DNA of 64,000 nt. Source: Rhizobium mongolense subsp. loessense. Its GTDB lineage: Bacteria > Pseudomonadota > Alphaproteobacteria > Rhizobiales > Rhizobiaceae. Location: NCBI RefSeq assembly GCF_900099775.1, contig NZ_FMTM01000001.1, forward strand, positions 434,001 through 498,000, read 5' to 3'. Under the pieces are notes generated by a model, which saw only the letters and a list, made by a program, of their open reading frames with translations, ran no database searches and was not told where the DNA came from. The translations under genes were made by a program, and so were the position numbers. How positions within the stretch are numbered: the first letter of the stretch is position 1; every line of letters starts with the position of its first letter. This document shows positions 8,400 through 18,179 of the stretch, in pieces.

Positions 8400-9413
8400 T
8401 CAATCCCCCTCGTCCTCATAACCCACCAGATGCAGCGGCCTCGCCTTGATGCCCTGCAGTTCGCACCAGCGGACTAGCGCTTCCTCGCGGCCGTGGGTGA
8501 CCCAGACTTCGGCAGGGCTGAGTTCGGTGATCGTCTCGGTGAGTTCCGGCCAGTCGCAATGGTCGGAAATGACGAGCGGCAGCTCGACACCCTGCTGCTT
8601 GGCGCGCTGGCGCACCATCATCCAGCCGGAGGCGAAGGCGGGGAGCGGTTCGTTGAAGCGGCGTGCCCAGCGATCGGCGAAGGCCGACGACGGTCCGACG
8701 ACGACGGCGCCCTTGAAGGCGGATTTGTCGCGGCTTTCAACCGTGGCCGGCCGCAGGTCGCCGAGGTCGATGCCCTGCCCGGCATAATACTCGCAGAGCC
8801 GTTCCATGGCCCCGTGGATATAGATCGGCTCGCCGTAACCGGCATCGCGCAGCAGACGGATGACGCGCTGGGCCTTGCCGAGCGCATAGGCACCGATGAG
8901 ATGCGTGCGCTCCGGAAACTGCCGGAGCGAGGCAAGCACCTTGCCGATCTCCCCCATCGGATCGGGATGATGGAACACCGGCAGCCCGAAGGTCGCTTCG
9001 GTGATGAAGACATCGCAGGGCACCGGCACATAGGCCGCACAGGTCGGGTCCGGACGGCGCTTGTAATCGCCGGAAACGACGATGCGGGTGCCGTTCTTTT
9101 CGATCGCAATCTGAGCAGAGCCGAGGACATGGCCTGCCGGATGGAAGCTTACCTTGACGCCGTTCAAATCCAGCTCTTCGCCGAAGCCGACGGCCTGCTC
9201 GCTGCCACAGAACCCGTCGCCGCAGCGCAGGCGCATGATGTCGAGCGTCTGGCGCGTCGCGAGAACATGCCGGTGGCCCGGGCGGGCATGATCGGAATGG
9301 CCATGAGTAACGAGCGCCTGCTCCACCGGCCGCACCGGATCGACATAGAATCCGCCCTGAGGGCAATAAAGCCCTTCGGGAGCCGGAAAAACAAGAGCAT
9401 CGGGTCGCATCAT
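8400..9413 (-). CDS. Ligase-associated DNA exonuclease (SNM1-like metallo-beta-lactamase)
   Basis: A 337-residue nuclease with a metallo-beta-lactamase/beta-CASP fold. The metal site THGHSDHARPG lies at about residues 37-47; further ligands are in FHPAGHVLGSAQI and VVSGDYKRR, and ISDHCDWPEL and VTHGREE lie toward the C-terminus. This is the family placed next to ATP-dependent ligases, thought to trim DNA ends before sealing. ATG at 9413 (or 9410) is preferred to TTG at 9416; no clear ribosome site was seen. The ligase gene follows after the 223-base repeat-containing gap, same strand, so cotranscription is plausible but not certain. Confidence 0.88.
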   Translation of the reverse strand: MMRPDALVFPAPEGLYCPQGGFYVDPVRPVEQALVTHGHSDHARPGHRHVLATRQTLDIMRLRCGDGFCGSEQAVGFGEELDLNGVKVSFHPAGHVLGSAQIAIEKNGTRIVVSGDYKRRPDPTCAAYVPVPCDVFITEATFGLPVFHHPDPMGEIGKVLASLRQFPERTHLIGAYALGKAQRVIRLLRDAGYGEPIYIHGAMERLCEYYAGQGIDLGDLRPATVESRDKSAFKGAVVVGPSSAFADRWARRFNEPLPAFASGWMMVRQRAKQQGVELPLVISDHCDWPELTETITELSPAEVWVTHGREEALVRWCELQGIKARPLHLVGYEDEGD

Positions 9414-9545
9414 CAACGGGAAGATAGCGGGAAATGGGCGCAGAGCCAGTAGCTTCCTGCAATTCCGTCCGCCTGCCGCCGGCTGCCGCAGATCGACCCA
9501 AATCTCGCCTTACCGATTCGCCCCATTCGTTGGGAGGGAACCGTT

Positions 9546-10520
9546 TTGAGAAAGAGACTGCGTTATAGCACTACGGCAATCGCCGTCTTCGCCGTAGCCG
9601 TCTATCTGAACAATACCAATCTTTTGGCATCGCACCGGGAAGGCAAGCCGGTGCTGCTGGCACATCGCGGGATCGCCCAGCGTTTCGACGAGCGGGATTT
9701 GACGAACGACACCTGCACGGCGGCGCGCATGCTTCCGCCGAAGCACCACTATCTGGAAAATACCATCCTCTCGATGCGCGCGGGCTTCGATTTGGGTGCG
9801 GAAATCGTCGAGGTCGATGTCCATCCGACGACGGATGGGGAATTCGCAATCTTCCACGACTGGACGCTCGACTGCCGCACGAATGGGCACGGCGTCACCC
9901 GCGAGCACTCGATGGCGGAGATGAAGGCGCTCGATATCGGCTATGGCTATACGGCCGACGGCGGAAAGACCTTTCCCTTCCGAGGTGCCGGCATCGGCCA
10001 GATGCCGACGCTTGCCGAGGTGCTTCAGACGTTTCCAGACAGACGGCTGCTGATCAATGTCAAAAGCCGGGATCCGCTGGAAGGCAAAAACCTGGCTGCC
10101 GTCCTCAACGCCCTGCCTGCCGAGCGCCGGGAACTGATCATCGTCTATGGCGGCGACGAGCCCATCCAAACCATCCGCCGCCTGGCGCCGGACATCAAGA
10201 CGACATCGCGCGCGAGCCTCAAAGCCTGCCTGCTCGCCTATATCGGCTACGGCTGGACGGGCATCCTGCCGCAAGCCTGCAAGAACACGATGATGCTGGT
10301 GCCGGTCAATATCGCTCCCTGGCTCTGGGGCTGGCCGGACCGTTTCCTCAATCGGATGGAGGCTGGAAACAGCGTGGTCTTTGCGCTCGGCCCCTATCGC
10401 GGCGGCGATTTTTCGACGGGGATCGATACGCCCGAACTGCTGGCAAAGCTGCCTGCCGATTATTCCGGTGGCATATGGACGAACGAGATCGAGGCGATCG
10501 GCAAGCTCAGGGAAAATTAG
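9546..10520 (+). CDS. Glycerophosphodiester phosphodiesterase-like protein, membrane-anchored or exported
   Basis: A 324-residue protein with a GDPD TIM-barrel. The first 30 residues hold one hydrophobic stretch (TTAIAVFAVAVYL), probably a signal anchor. The family hallmarks are present: LLAHRG near residue 40, ENTILSMRAG, EIVEVDVHPTTDGEFAIFHD with the metal and catalytic residues. It would hydrolyse glycerophosphodiesters or a related phospholipid headgroup in the periplasm. TTG at 9546 is chosen because GGGAGGG lies at 9532-9538, a good spacing. A 50-residue stretch after the catalytic motif (GHGVTREHSMAEMKALD) is also family-typical. The true substrate is open. Confidence 0.8.
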   Translation: MRKRLRYSTTAIAVFAVAVYLNNTNLLASHREGKPVLLAHRGIAQRFDERDLTNDTCTAARMLPPKHHYLENTILSMRAGFDLGAEIVEVDVHPTTDGEFAIFHDWTLDCRTNGHGVTREHSMAEMKALDIGYGYTADGGKTFPFRGAGIGQMPTLAEVLQTFPDRRLLINVKSRDPLEGKNLAAVLNALPAERRELIIVYGGDEPIQTIRRLAPDIKTTSRASLKACLLAYIGYGWTGILPQACKNTMMLVPVNIAPWLWGWPDRFLNRMEAGNSVVFALGPYRGGDFSTGIDTPELLAKLPADYSGGIWTNEIEAIGKLREN

Positions 10521-10612
10521 GCTTCCCAAGATACTTCGCGGCAAGGATTCTGTGTCAGAACAGATATTCGTTTGGCACGAATGATGTCCTACGGGCGGCG
10601 AAAGGGTCCTGA

Positions 10613-11938
10613 ATGTATCTGCGGCGCGATATGCTCGTCTTTGTCGGTGCGGCTTTGGTCCTGCCGATGGCCAGTCGCGCCTTCGCTACGTCAAAACGGC
10701 CCGAACTGCGCGGGGCGCTGGATGCATCCGGCGCGGCAACGCGCGGGCTGCAGGCTCTGGTTGACGAGGCGGCACGCAGCGACACGCCGCTTTATCTTCC
10801 GGCCGGGACCTATGAAGCTTCGAACCTCGTATTACCGGACAATGCCCGCGTTATGGGCGTTGCGGGGGCGTCGCGGATTCTACATCGAGGCAGTGTCAAT
10901 TCGGCGGAAGGCGCCCGGCGGATCGAGCTTTCCGGCATCGTCATCGAGGGTAGCGGCGAAACGAGCGGGAAGGACAATAGCGGCCTCGTGCAATTGACCG
11001 GCATTGCCGACGTGCAGATCGACAACTGCGAAATCCGCGAGGCCGGCAAGCATGGCCTGCGCCTGGAGCGCTGCGGCGGCCGGATCGAGCGCAGCCGCAT
11101 TTCGGGGGCGGCGCAGGCCGGTATCTTCGCAGTCGATTCCACCGGGCTTGCGATCACGGGAAACACCGTTGCCGATTGCGGCAATGGCGGCATTCTCGTG
11201 CACCGCTGGGAAAAGGGCGAGGATGGCACCGTCGTTATCGGCAACCGCGTTAGGCGCATTAGGGCGGATGACGGCGGCACGGGGCAGAACGGCAACGGCA
11301 TTAATGTCTTCCGCGCAGGTGGCGTGATGGTGGCAAATAACCAGATTGCCGATTGCGCCTTTACCGCCGTGCGGGCCAATTCCGGCGACAATGTGCAGAT
11401 CACCGGCAATCAATGCTTGCGCTCCGGCGAGACGGCGATCTATGCCGAGTTCGATTTTCAAGGCGCCGTCTTATCCGGCAACCTCGTCGATGGTGCTGCA
11501 AACGGCATCTCGATCGCCAATTTCAACGAAGGCGGAAGGTTAGCCACCATCATCGGCAACATCGTGCGGAACCTGAGGCGCGACGGCCCCTACAAATCCG
11601 AGGTCGGCTTCGGCATCGGAATTGCCGCGGAAGCCGACACGACCATCTTAGGCAATGTCATCGAAGATGCGCCGCTCTGGGCGATGCAGCTCGGCTGGGG
11701 GCCGTATCTGCGCAATCTCGTTGTCACCGGAAATGTCATACGCAAGGCGCCTGTTGGGTGTGCGGTCTCGGTGGCGGAGGGTTCAGGCACGGCGGTAATC
11801 ACCGACAACGTCTTTGAGGAAATGACCGAGGGCGCAGTCTTAGGGTTCGAATGGGAAAAGAAGGTCTCGGGGGATCTCACGCAAGCGGGGAGCGAGCGAT
11901 ACCCGCATCTCACCATCGAAGGGAACCGCACCAGCTAG
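10613..11938 (+). CDS. Twin-arginine-exported parallel beta-helix repeat protein (TIGR03808-like)
   Basis: A 441-residue protein starting MYLRRDMLVFVGAALVLPMA, with a twin arginine and AxA-type cleavage site (SRAFA), so likely Tat-exported. After a short pectate-lyase-like start (DTPLYLPAGTYEASNLVLPD) the protein is built of about ten right-handed beta-helix turns with repeated N-x-(V/I)-x-D/N patterns, for example ITGNTVADCGNGGILV and VTGNVIRKAPVGCAVSV. This architecture matches the uncharacterised RR-plus-repeat family common in rhizobia. Such folds bind or cleave polysaccharide, but no catalytic set is obvious. It follows the GDPD gene by 92 bases on the same strand. Confidence 0.8.
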   Translation: MYLRRDMLVFVGAALVLPMASRAFATSKRPELRGALDASGAATRGLQALVDEAARSDTPLYLPAGTYEASNLVLPDNARVMGVAGASRILHRGSVNSAEGARRIELSGIVIEGSGETSGKDNSGLVQLTGIADVQIDNCEIREAGKHGLRLERCGGRIERSRISGAAQAGIFAVDSTGLAITGNTVADCGNGGILVHRWEKGEDGTVVIGNRVRRIRADDGGTGQNGNGINVFRAGGVMVANNQIADCAFTAVRANSGDNVQITGNQCLRSGETAIYAEFDFQGAVLSGNLVDGAANGISIANFNEGGRLATIIGNIVRNLRRDGPYKSEVGFGIGIAAEADTTILGNVIEDAPLWAMQLGWGPYLRNLVVTGNVIRKAPVGCAVSVAEGSGTAVITDNVFEEMTEGAVLGFEWEKKVSGDLTQAGSERYPHLTIEGNRTS

Positions 11939-12034
11939 GACGCATCAAAAGCTTTCATTGATCCATCAGGACCAGCCGCTTTCGCTTCGCCGGGCCGCGC
12001 TCTAACTTGCGCGCAACGACAAAGGGGACCAAGC

Positions 12035-12694
12035 ATGCTGACAATCTACGGCGTTTACCGTTCGCGCGCTGCGCGCGTCTACTGGACGGCTGAGGAACTC
12101 GGGATCACCTTCACCTCCGTTCCGGTGATCCAGGCGAAGCGGCTTGCCAATCCGCTGGCGCCGGACGCACCGATCAATACGCTCTCGCCCGAATTCATCG
12201 CCATCAATCCGATGGCGCGGATCCCCTCGATCAAGGACGGCGAGCTGGTGATGCATGAGTCGCTGGCGATCAATCTCTATCTTGTGCGTAAGCACGGCGG
12301 CCCGATTTCCGGCAATACCGTCGAGGAGGACGGTTTGCTGACGATGTGGACCATCTGGGCGCTGGCGGAACTCGAGCCGCATACGGTAAGGATCGTCGTG
12401 ACCTATGACAACGAGCAGGAAAACACCGAGGCGGGAAAGGCCACGATCGACGTCGCTTGCCGCTCCTTGAAGCGCCCGCTCGCCGTGCTGGAAAAGCACC
12501 TCGCCAACAAGGAATGGATCGTCGGCGACCGCTTCACCGTTGCCGATCTCAACGTTGCGGAAGTGCTGCGCTATGGCCAAACGGAACAGGGCCTGTTCGA
12601 CGCTCATCCGAAGGTTAACGCCTGGCTAAAGCGCTGCCAGTCCCGCCCGGCCTATCTCGCCATGCAGGCGGTACGCTTAAAGGAGCCTGTCTGA
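12035..12694 (+). CDS. Glutathione S-transferase family protein
   Basis: A 219-residue cytosolic protein. The thioredoxin-like N-domain ([20 protein letters not shown]) has the glutathione-contact segment [19 protein letters not shown] with its cis-proline and ES pair near residues 63-79, and the helical C-domain carries the [16 protein letters not shown] motif. It would conjugate or bind glutathione; the electrophile is unknown. AAAGGGGA is located eight bases before ATG 12035. Its last 18 bases overlap the 3' end of nadC on the other strand, so the two genes converge without a spacer. Confidence 0.88.
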   Translation: MLTIYGVYRSRAARVYWTAEELGITFTSVPVIQAKRLANPLAPDAPINTLSPEFIAINPMARIPSIKDGELVMHESLAINLYLVRKHGGPISGNTVEEDGLLTMWTIWALAELEPHTVRIVVTYDNEQENTEAGKATIDVACRSLKRPLAVLEKHLANKEWIVGDRFTVADLNVAEVLRYGQTEQGLFDAHPKVNAWLKRCQSRPAYLAMQAVRLKEPV

Positions 12695-13573
12695 ACCAAA
12701 GCCAGTTCGATCACACCGATGGTTGGATTTCCAATCGAGCCCAATGTCCAGCGTCGGCGCGCTGTGCGTCAGCCAGCCGACCGAGATCAGATCGACGCCG
12801 GAGGCGGCAATCGCACCTGCAGTCTCCGGCGTCACCCGCCCGGAAGCTTCGGTGATCGCACGGCCGGCGACGATTTCGACCGCCCGGCGAAGCTGGTCAG
12901 GGGTCATATTGTCGAGCAGGACGGCATCCACGCCGGTCTCCATGGCTTCGCGCAACTGATCGAGCGTATCGACCTCGACTTCGATCTTCACCATATGGCC
13001 GGTACCAGCCTTGGCCCGGCAAATGGCCTCGGCGACGCCGCCGGCAATGGCGACATGATTGTCCTTGATCAGCACGGCATCGGAAAGCGCAAAGCGATGG
13101 TTGACGCCGCCACCGGCGCGCACTGCATATTTCTCCAGCGCGCGCAGTCCCGGCGTCGTCTTGCGGGTGCAGGCGACCGAGGCATTCGTACCACCGATCG
13201 CGGCCACGATCCCGGCCGTCACCGTCGCGATGCCCGAAAGATGGCCGAGAAAATTCAGCGCCGTCCGCTCTCCGGTCAAAATGGCGCGCGAACGACCTTC
13301 GATCGTGGCGATGACGTCCCCGGGTTTCACCGCCGCCCCGTCCTCGACATGAGGGGTCATAATGATTGCGGGATCGACAAGCTCAAACGCCAGCGCGGCG
13401 GCGTCGAGCCCAGCAATCACGCCCGGCTGGCGGGCCACCATGACGACCGTGGAGCGGTGATCTTGCGGAATGACGGCAGCCGAGGTGATATCGCCAGCAA
13501 GGCCGAGATCTTCCAACAGCGCATTGCGGACAGGTGGCTCGATGAGCAGCCGCGGCAGGGGAACAAGCGTCAT
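12677..13573 (-). CDS. nadC: Nicotinate-nucleotide pyrophosphorylase (carboxylating)
   Basis: Quinolinate phosphoribosyltransferase, 298 residues, converting quinolinate and PRPP to nicotinate mononucleotide, the third step of de novo NAD synthesis. Family motifs include [16 protein letters not shown] near the start, [35 protein letters not shown] (substrate-binding Arg and Lys), [20 protein letters not shown], and EVEVDTLDQ with [12 protein letters not shown] at 13573 is one base after the nadB stop (TGACATG), so nadB and nadC are almost certainly translated from one message. An upstream in-frame start at 13618 would overlap nadB and is rejected. Confidence 0.95.
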   Translation of the reverse strand: MTLVPLPRLLIEPPVRNALLEDLGLAGDITSAAVIPQDHRSTVVMVARQPGVIAGLDAAALAFELVDPAIIMTPHVEDGAAVKPGDVIATIEGRSRAILTGERTALNFLGHLSGIATVTAGIVAAIGGTNASVACTRKTTPGLRALEKYAVRAGGGVNHRFALSDAVLIKDNHVAIAGGVAEAICRAKAGTGHMVKIEVEVDTLDQLREAMETGVDAVLLDNMTPDQLRRAVEIVAGRAITEASGRVTPETAGAIAASGVDLISVGWLTHSAPTLDIGLDWKSNHRCDRTGFGSDRLL

Positions 13574-13574
13574 G

Positions 13575-15113
13575 TCAAGCACTCCTGGCAAGGGGGTCGG
13601 ATGAAACGGCCCGCGCAAAGTTCAAAGCCTGAGGAAAATTCATCTTTTGGCGCTTGGCATGCGCGTGCTTGAGCGGAAAATCGGTTCGGGCATGGGCGCC
13701 GCGCGACTCCGTCCGCAGCGCCGCAAAGGCGGCAATCAGCAGCGCGACGGTGGCGGGATCCGTTGCTGGCCCCTCCTTCTCGACGAAGGGCAGGAGCGCG
13801 CCGATCGCGCCATGGATCGTACCGCCGTTCCGCAGCACGCCGAGATGCGCGGAGACAATCCGCCGGATCGGCGATGCGTCGGGTTGCGGCGGCAGCGGTT
13901 CGATCACTGTTGGCCGCACGGATATGGTCGTGCCGGCGATATCCCGGGCCGAGCGCACGCCCATGACCGCGGCTTCGAGCAGCGAATTGCTGGCAAGGCG
14001 GTTGGCGCCGTGCAGGCCAGTCGATGCCGCTTCGCCGGCGACCCACAGGCCGGGAACGGAACTGCGGCCGTTCTTGTCCGTGGCGACACCGCCCATGTGG
14101 TAATGCACGGCCGGTGCAACCGGGATCAGCTGCCGCGCCGGATCGACCCCGGCTTCGCGGCAGAGGGTATCGATCACCGGAAAGCGGCTTGAAAAGCGAG
14201 CGCCAAGGGCCTCTCGCGCGTCGAGATAGACCTTGCCGCCGCGAGCGATCTCGGCGCTGATCGCGCGGGCCACCACGTCACGTGGTGCAAGTTCCTGAGC
14301 AGGCTGATCCGCCATGAAGCGCTCGCCGCGCTCGTTGACCAGCATAGCGCCTTCGCCGCGCACCGCTTCGCTGACGAGCGCCAGCGGCCGGCGCTTCGAA
14401 CGGAGTGCGGTCGGGTGGAATTGCACGAATTCCATATCCGCAAGCTCGGCGCCTGCCCTTGCAGCAAGGACGATGCCCTGGCCGAAATTGATGATCGGAT
14501 TGGTCGTCGCCTCGTAGAGGCCGCCGAGGCCGCCGGTTGCCAAGAGGACATATGGCGTCGGTACGATGAAAGCCTTTCCGCCGGACGCGCAAAGGACGCC
14601 GCCGATCGCACCGTCTGCGAGCGCCAGACGTCGGACCTCGAAATTAGCAAGCACGGTGATCGACGGCATGGCCGAGACGGCTCGTACCAGCGCGCGAATG
14701 ATGGCGGCGCCGGAGCCGTCGCCTTCGGCATGTACAATGCGCGGGCAGCAATGAGCGGCTTCCAGGCCGAGCGCAAGCCGACCTTCGGCATTCCTATCAA
14801 AGCGGACGCCTGATTTCTCAAGCGCCGCGATCATCGCTGGCGCCTCGCTTATGATACCGGCGGCGATCTCACGGTCACACAGGCCGTCACCGGCAGCAAG
14901 CGTATCGGCAAGGTGCAGGTCCGCGCTGTCATCCGCGCCGATGCTTGCTGCGATGCCTCCCTGGGCCCAGGCGCTCGAGGTCCCGGCGCCGAGGGCGGCT
15001 TGCGTGATCAGGACGACCGGCTGCGGTGCCAGCGTGAGCGCCGCCATCAGGCCGGCAATGCCGCTGCCGACGATGACCGGGCGGCCGGCAAGATGGGTGA
15101 GGATTTCGGTCAT
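13575..15113 (-). CDS. nadB: L-aspartate oxidase
   Basis: FAD flavoprotein of 512 residues that oxidises L-aspartate to iminoaspartate for NadA. The dinucleotide-binding motif [19 protein letters not shown] is at the N-terminus, [14 protein letters not shown] follows, and the succinate-dehydrogenase-like catalytic segment includes [10 protein letters not shown] and [36 protein letters not shown] binds the flavin. ATG at 15113 overlaps the nadA stop as ATGA, indicating translational coupling; the much longer upstream open frame overlaps nadA and is a shadow. The last 130 residues form the short helical domain of this family and end close to nadC. Confidence 0.95.
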   Translation of the reverse strand: MTEILTHLAGRPVIVGSGIAGLMAALTLAPQPVVLITQAALGAGTSSAWAQGGIAASIGADDSADLHLADTLAAGDGLCDREIAAGIISEAPAMIAALEKSGVRFDRNAEGRLALGLEAAHCCPRIVHAEGDGSGAAIIRALVRAVSAMPSITVLANFEVRRLALADGAIGGVLCASGGKAFIVPTPYVLLATGGLGGLYEATTNPIINFGQGIVLAARAGAELADMEFVQFHPTALRSKRRPLALVSEAVRGEGAMLVNERGERFMADQPAQELAPRDVVARAISAEIARGGKVYLDAREALGARFSSRFPVIDTLCREAGVDPARQLIPVAPAVHYHMGGVATDKNGRSSVPGLWVAGEAASTGLHGANRLASNSLLEAAVMGVRSARDIAGTTISVRPTVIEPLPPQPDASPIRRIVSAHLGVLRNGGTIHGAIGALLPFVEKEGPATDPATVALLIAAFAALRTESRGAHARTDFPLKHAHAKRQKMNFPQALNFARAVSSDPLARSA

Positions 15114-16081
15114 ATCGCCAGCATCCTTTCCACCGCACGCCGCGCGGCCACCGCAATGGCGGGCTCGACGGTGACTTCGTGGCGATTTTCCTGAAGCGCC
15201 GTGCGGATGTTCGAAAGCGTGATCCGCTTCATGTGCGGGCAGAGATTGCAGGGCCGGATGAATTCGACATCCGGATGGTGCACGGCGACGTTGTCGCTCA
15301 TAGAGCATTCGGTGAGCAGCACGACGCGCGCCGGTCGCTTCTTCCCGACATAATCGGACATGATGGCGGTGGAGCCGGCAAAATCCGCTTCGGCGACGAC
15401 ATCCGGCGGACATTCCGGATGGGCAAGCACGGTGACGCCCGGATAATTTTCCCGAAGCTGGCGGACATCATCCGCGTTAAAGAGCTCATGCACCTCGCAG
15501 TGGCCATGCCAGGCGATGATCTCAACATCGGTTTCCTTTGCGACGTTGCGGGCAAGATATTCATCCGGGATCATCAGCACGCGCGGCACACCAAGCGATT
15601 CGACCACCTGCTTCGCATTGCCCGAGGTGCAGCAGACATCCGAGGCGGCTTTCACCGCGGCGGAGGTATTGACATAGGTGATTACCGGCACGCCGGGATG
15701 GGCCTGGCGCAGCAGAGCGACATCCTCCGGCGTGATCGAATCCGCCAGCGAGCAACCGGCGCCTATATCGGGAATGAGCACCGTCTTTCCGGGATTAAGC
15801 AGCTTCGCGGTCTCGGCCATGAAGTGGACGCCGGCCAGCACGATCACATCGGCATCCACCTCGATCGCCCTGCGCGCCAGCGCCAGGCTGTCGCCGACGA
15901 TATCGGCAACGCCGTGGAAGATCTCCGGCGTCTGGTAGTTGTGGGCGAGGATGACGGCGTTGCGGCGGCGCTTCAGATCGAGGATCGCTTCGACATCGTC
16001 CTGAAAGGTCAGCCATTCCGCCTTAGGAATGACGCGGCTGACACGGTCATACAGAGAGGACGCGGAAACGGGAGAATTCAC
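15110..16081 (-). CDS. nadA: Quinolinate synthase A
   Basis: Iron-sulfur enzyme of 323 residues that condenses iminoaspartate with dihydroxyacetone phosphate to quinolinate. Conserved features are [32 protein letters not shown], the first cluster cysteine in [18 protein letters not shown]-like ([12 protein letters not shown]), AHPECPPDV and the final [18 protein letters not shown] at 16081 is taken as the start: AAAGGAGCTC lies just upstream. It is the first gene of nadABC and has its own promoter in the 69-base gap after nadQ, described separately. Cytoplasmic. Confidence 0.95.
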   Translation of the reverse strand: MNSPVSASSLYDRVSRVIPKAEWLTFQDDVEAILDLKRRRNAVILAHNYQTPEIFHGVADIVGDSLALARRAIEVDADVIVLAGVHFMAETAKLLNPGKTVLIPDIGAGCSLADSITPEDVALLRQAHPGVPVITYVNTSAAVKAASDVCCTSGNAKQVVESLGVPRVLMIPDEYLARNVAKETDVEIIAWHGHCEVHELFNADDVRQLRENYPGVTVLAHPECPPDVVAEADFAGSTAIMSDYVGKKRPARVVLLTECSMSDNVAVHHPDVEFIRPCNLCPHMKRITLSNIRTALQENRHEVTVEPAIAVAARRAVERMLAI

Positions 16082-16095
16082 GGCGAGCTCCTTTT

Positions 16096-16112
16096 ATACT
16101 CGAAACGAGTAT
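16096..16112 (-). promoter_or_regulatory. Candidate NadQ operator upstream of nadABC
   Basis: ATACTCGAAACGAGTAT is a perfect inverted repeat with 7-base arms around AAA, 15 bases upstream of the nadA start. A second CTC-N5-GAG palindrome, CTCAGTTTGAG, lies at 16134-16144, 35 bases away centre to centre. Both sit at the predicted nadA promoter, so a repressor bound there would block transcription. The link to NadQ is inferred from gene neighbourhood. Confidence 0.65.
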
Positions 16113-16125
16113 TTCTAGGGCAAAC

Positions 16126-16154
16126 TAATTATTCTCAGTTTGAGTTTATGTCAA
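16126..16154 (-). promoter_or_regulatory. Predicted nadABC promoter
   Basis: On the minus strand TTGACA (16154-16149) is followed after 17 bases by TAATTA (16131-16126), close to a housekeeping sigma-70 promoter. The -35 box overlaps the nadQ stop codon. The downstream palindrome at 16096-16112 would fall just after the start of transcription. Confidence 0.55.
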
Positions 16155-17038
16155 GCGCGGGAGAGTGGGAGTTTCGAGCCGGACAGCGCGCGTTCTTCGA
16201 GAACGGCATGCCGGTAGCGAAAGAGCTTCGCCGGGCGGCCGCCGGTTTCGCTGGCCATCTCGCCGGTTTCCTCGATCAGTTGCTGCTGATCGATCAGCCG
16301 GCGGAAATTCGGCTTATGAAGCGTAAGGCCCGCCAGCGCTTCGACGCTGCGCTGAAGCTTGAGCAGCGTGAAGCTCTCCGGCATGAGCTCGAAGACGACC
16401 GGGCGATACTTGATCTTCGCGCGGAGCCTGGCTATTCCGGTCGCGAGAATCCGCCGGTGATCGGCAAACATCCGACGACCCGGGTTCTCCGCCACGGTTG
16501 CGCCCGCCTCCGCCACCAGACCCGCCTCATACAGCAGTTCGTAGCGTTGCAGGGCGAGATCTTCGTTCCATGCGGCGCCATCCAGGCCGAAGGTAAAGGC
16601 GATCCGGCGCTTGCGGTTCTGCAGGCGAGCAGCATCCGTCGCTTCCCAAAGCCGCAGCCGGTCGACAAGCGCGTCGAAGACCGGCGGCTTGCCTTTGCGG
16701 TGATCCTCCCACGGAAAATATTCGTACCAGCTATGCCAACCCGGCGCCGGGTGCTCCCGCACCAGCCCCAGATAGCTAATCGAGATCGTCCGTCCACCGA
16801 GGATCTCGTTCTGCCGGTCGCGGTCGGCGAAGGTATAAAGCTGTTCAAGATAGCCAACCGGATGCGCCGTCTGCTCCTGAATCCACTCCCGCAGCCCGCT
16901 CTGCAGCGTGCGGTGCCCCATCTCGAAGGATCCGGAAGGCAGCGCCTCGCCAGTCCTGACCGTCATGACGCGCGGGTCTTCGTCGGTTACGGCAGCGAGG
17001 ACCGCGATCAGTTCTGCGTGTGCGACGCCGATGGGCAC
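16151..17038 (-). CDS. nadQ: Nudix-like transcriptional regulator of NAD synthesis (NadQ, COG4111 type)
   Basis: A 295-residue regulator with an N-terminal Nudix-like domain (about residues 1-160) and a C-terminal winged helix (about 205-290). The Nudix-like part has SGSFEMGHRTLQSGLREWIQ where the Nudix box would be, but it lacks the RExxEExGxxx catalytic core, so it is more likely a sensor than a hydrolase. The C-domain TLHKPNFRRLIDQQQLIEET and TGGRPAKLFRYR resemble the DNA-binding wing of NrtR/NadQ proteins. NadQ is the known alphaproteobacterial regulator of nadABC and responds to ATP/NAD status. GTG at 17038 has AAAGGA upstream. It lies directly upstream of nadA on the same strand, and a palindromic operator lies in the gap. 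Confidence 0.82.
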   Translation of the reverse strand: MPIGVAHAELIAVLAAVTDEDPRVMTVRTGEALPSGSFEMGHRTLQSGLREWIQEQTAHPVGYLEQLYTFADRDRQNEILGGRTISISYLGLVREHPAPGWHSWYEYFPWEDHRKGKPPVFDALVDRLRLWEATDAARLQNRKRRIAFTFGLDGAAWNEDLALQRYELLYEAGLVAEAGATVAENPGRRMFADHRRILATGIARLRAKIKYRPVVFELMPESFTLLKLQRSVEALAGLTLHKPNFRRLIDQQQLIEETGEMASETGGRPAKLFRYRHAVLEERALSGSKLPLSRA

Positions 17039-17142
17039 TGTGACGGTTCGTCCTTTGCGAATGTGGTTCTAGCGAACAGCTTTGCCACACGAGTTGTGCA
17101 ATGCCAATGCCAGCGAAGCGCAGCCCCCTGTCAGTCACGCCC

Positions 17143-18039
17143 TCAAGAAAAGAGCTTCACCGTGCCGGCCATCTCCTCGCGGATCCAGGCCTTGAAGTCG
17201 CGCACCTTCTTCGGCTCGCGCGCGCCTTCGGCTGCCACAAAATAATGGCCGAAACCGGTTTTCGCGCGGATGTCGAATGGGACGGCGAGTTGGCCGGCCT
17301 GCAGCGAATAGTCTGCCAGCGTCTGCCAGGCGAGCATGACGCCCTGCCCGGCGATGGCCGCATCGAGACAGAGCGATGCGTCGTTGAAGACGTGGCGCGT
17401 CGCCGGCGCCGAACCGGCAAGGCCCGCCTCTTGCATCCAGACCTCCCAGCCGAACATGGCGCGGCCATCGATGACGGCCGGCAGCTTCCGGATATCCGCG
17501 GGTTCCTTCAGATCGCGCGCCATCTGCGGTGCGCAGACTGGGAACACTTCCTGCTCCACAAGCAGTTCGGCCGTCACCCCCGGCCACTGCCCGGCACCGA
17601 CGCGGATGCCGATATCGACGTCGGAGGTCGAAAGATTGACGAGGCATGTCGTCGCGTCGATGCGCAATTTGATATCCGGAAAACGCGCGGCGAAACGATC
17701 GAGCCGCCACACCAACCAGCGAGCGGCGAAGACGGGTGCTACGGAGATCGTCAGCGTCGCGTCGTCCCGGCGCTGCGCGATCGAGACGGCCTGCGACATA
17801 CGGTTGAAGCCCTCCGTCAGAGCGGCAAGCACCGGCGCGCCCGCTTGCGTCACCACCATGCCCTTCGACGTGCGCTCGAAAATCAGCTGATCGAGCTGCG
17901 CTTCGGTCTTGATGACCTGCTGGCTGACGGCACCGATCGAGACCCCGAGTTCCTCCGCAGCAAGCTGCAGCGAACCGAGACGCCCGACGGCCTCCAGCGC
18001 GCGCAGCCCGTTCAAATGCACCGAGTTGAGATTCCGCAT
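17143..18039 (-). CDS. LysR-family transcriptional regulator (GcvA-like)
   Basis: A 298-residue regulator. The helix-turn-helix is near residues 20-60 (GSLQLAAEELGVSIGAVSQQ), followed by FERTSKGMVVTQAG. The effector domain carries the GcvA-type pattern VDIGIRVGAGQWPGVTAELL and the late DAAIAGQGVMLAWQTLADYSL. Its nearest divergent gene is the small ORF at 18180, 140 bases away; the gene downstream, nadQ, is on the same strand after a 104-base gap. No target can be named. ATG at 18039. Confidence 0.88.
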   Translation of the reverse strand: MRNLNSVHLNGLRALEAVGRLGSLQLAAEELGVSIGAVSQQVIKTEAQLDQLIFERTSKGMVVTQAGAPVLAALTEGFNRMSQAVSIAQRRDDATLTISVAPVFAARWLVWRLDRFAARFPDIKLRIDATTCLVNLSTSDVDIGIRVGAGQWPGVTAELLVEQEVFPVCAPQMARDLKEPADIRKLPAVIDGRAMFGWEVWMQEAGLAGSAPATRHVFNDASLCLDAAIAGQGVMLAWQTLADYSLQAGQLAVPFDIRAKTGFGHYFVAAEGAREPKKVRDFKAWIREEMAGTVKLFS

Positions 18040-18179
18040 ATATATTTTCTATAGCGCGTCGCTGATAATCTCAATTGAAAAGGTTTCTCATGGCTCCGAT
18101 ATTGAGGCGGAGCACCTGTAACGGCGCGATATTCTCGCCGCACACTTGCATTTCCGAACCAGAGAAAGCGAGGCATGCC

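Noticed and set aside
16151..17038. Calling this protein a Nudix hydrolase
   Set aside because: The Nudix catalytic core is absent and a winged helix is present, so a regulator role fits better.
15179..17245. A 688-codon open frame on the plus strand
   Set aside because: It is antisense to nadA and nadQ, which have clear family motifs on the other strand. GC-rich third positions often leave the opposite strand open.
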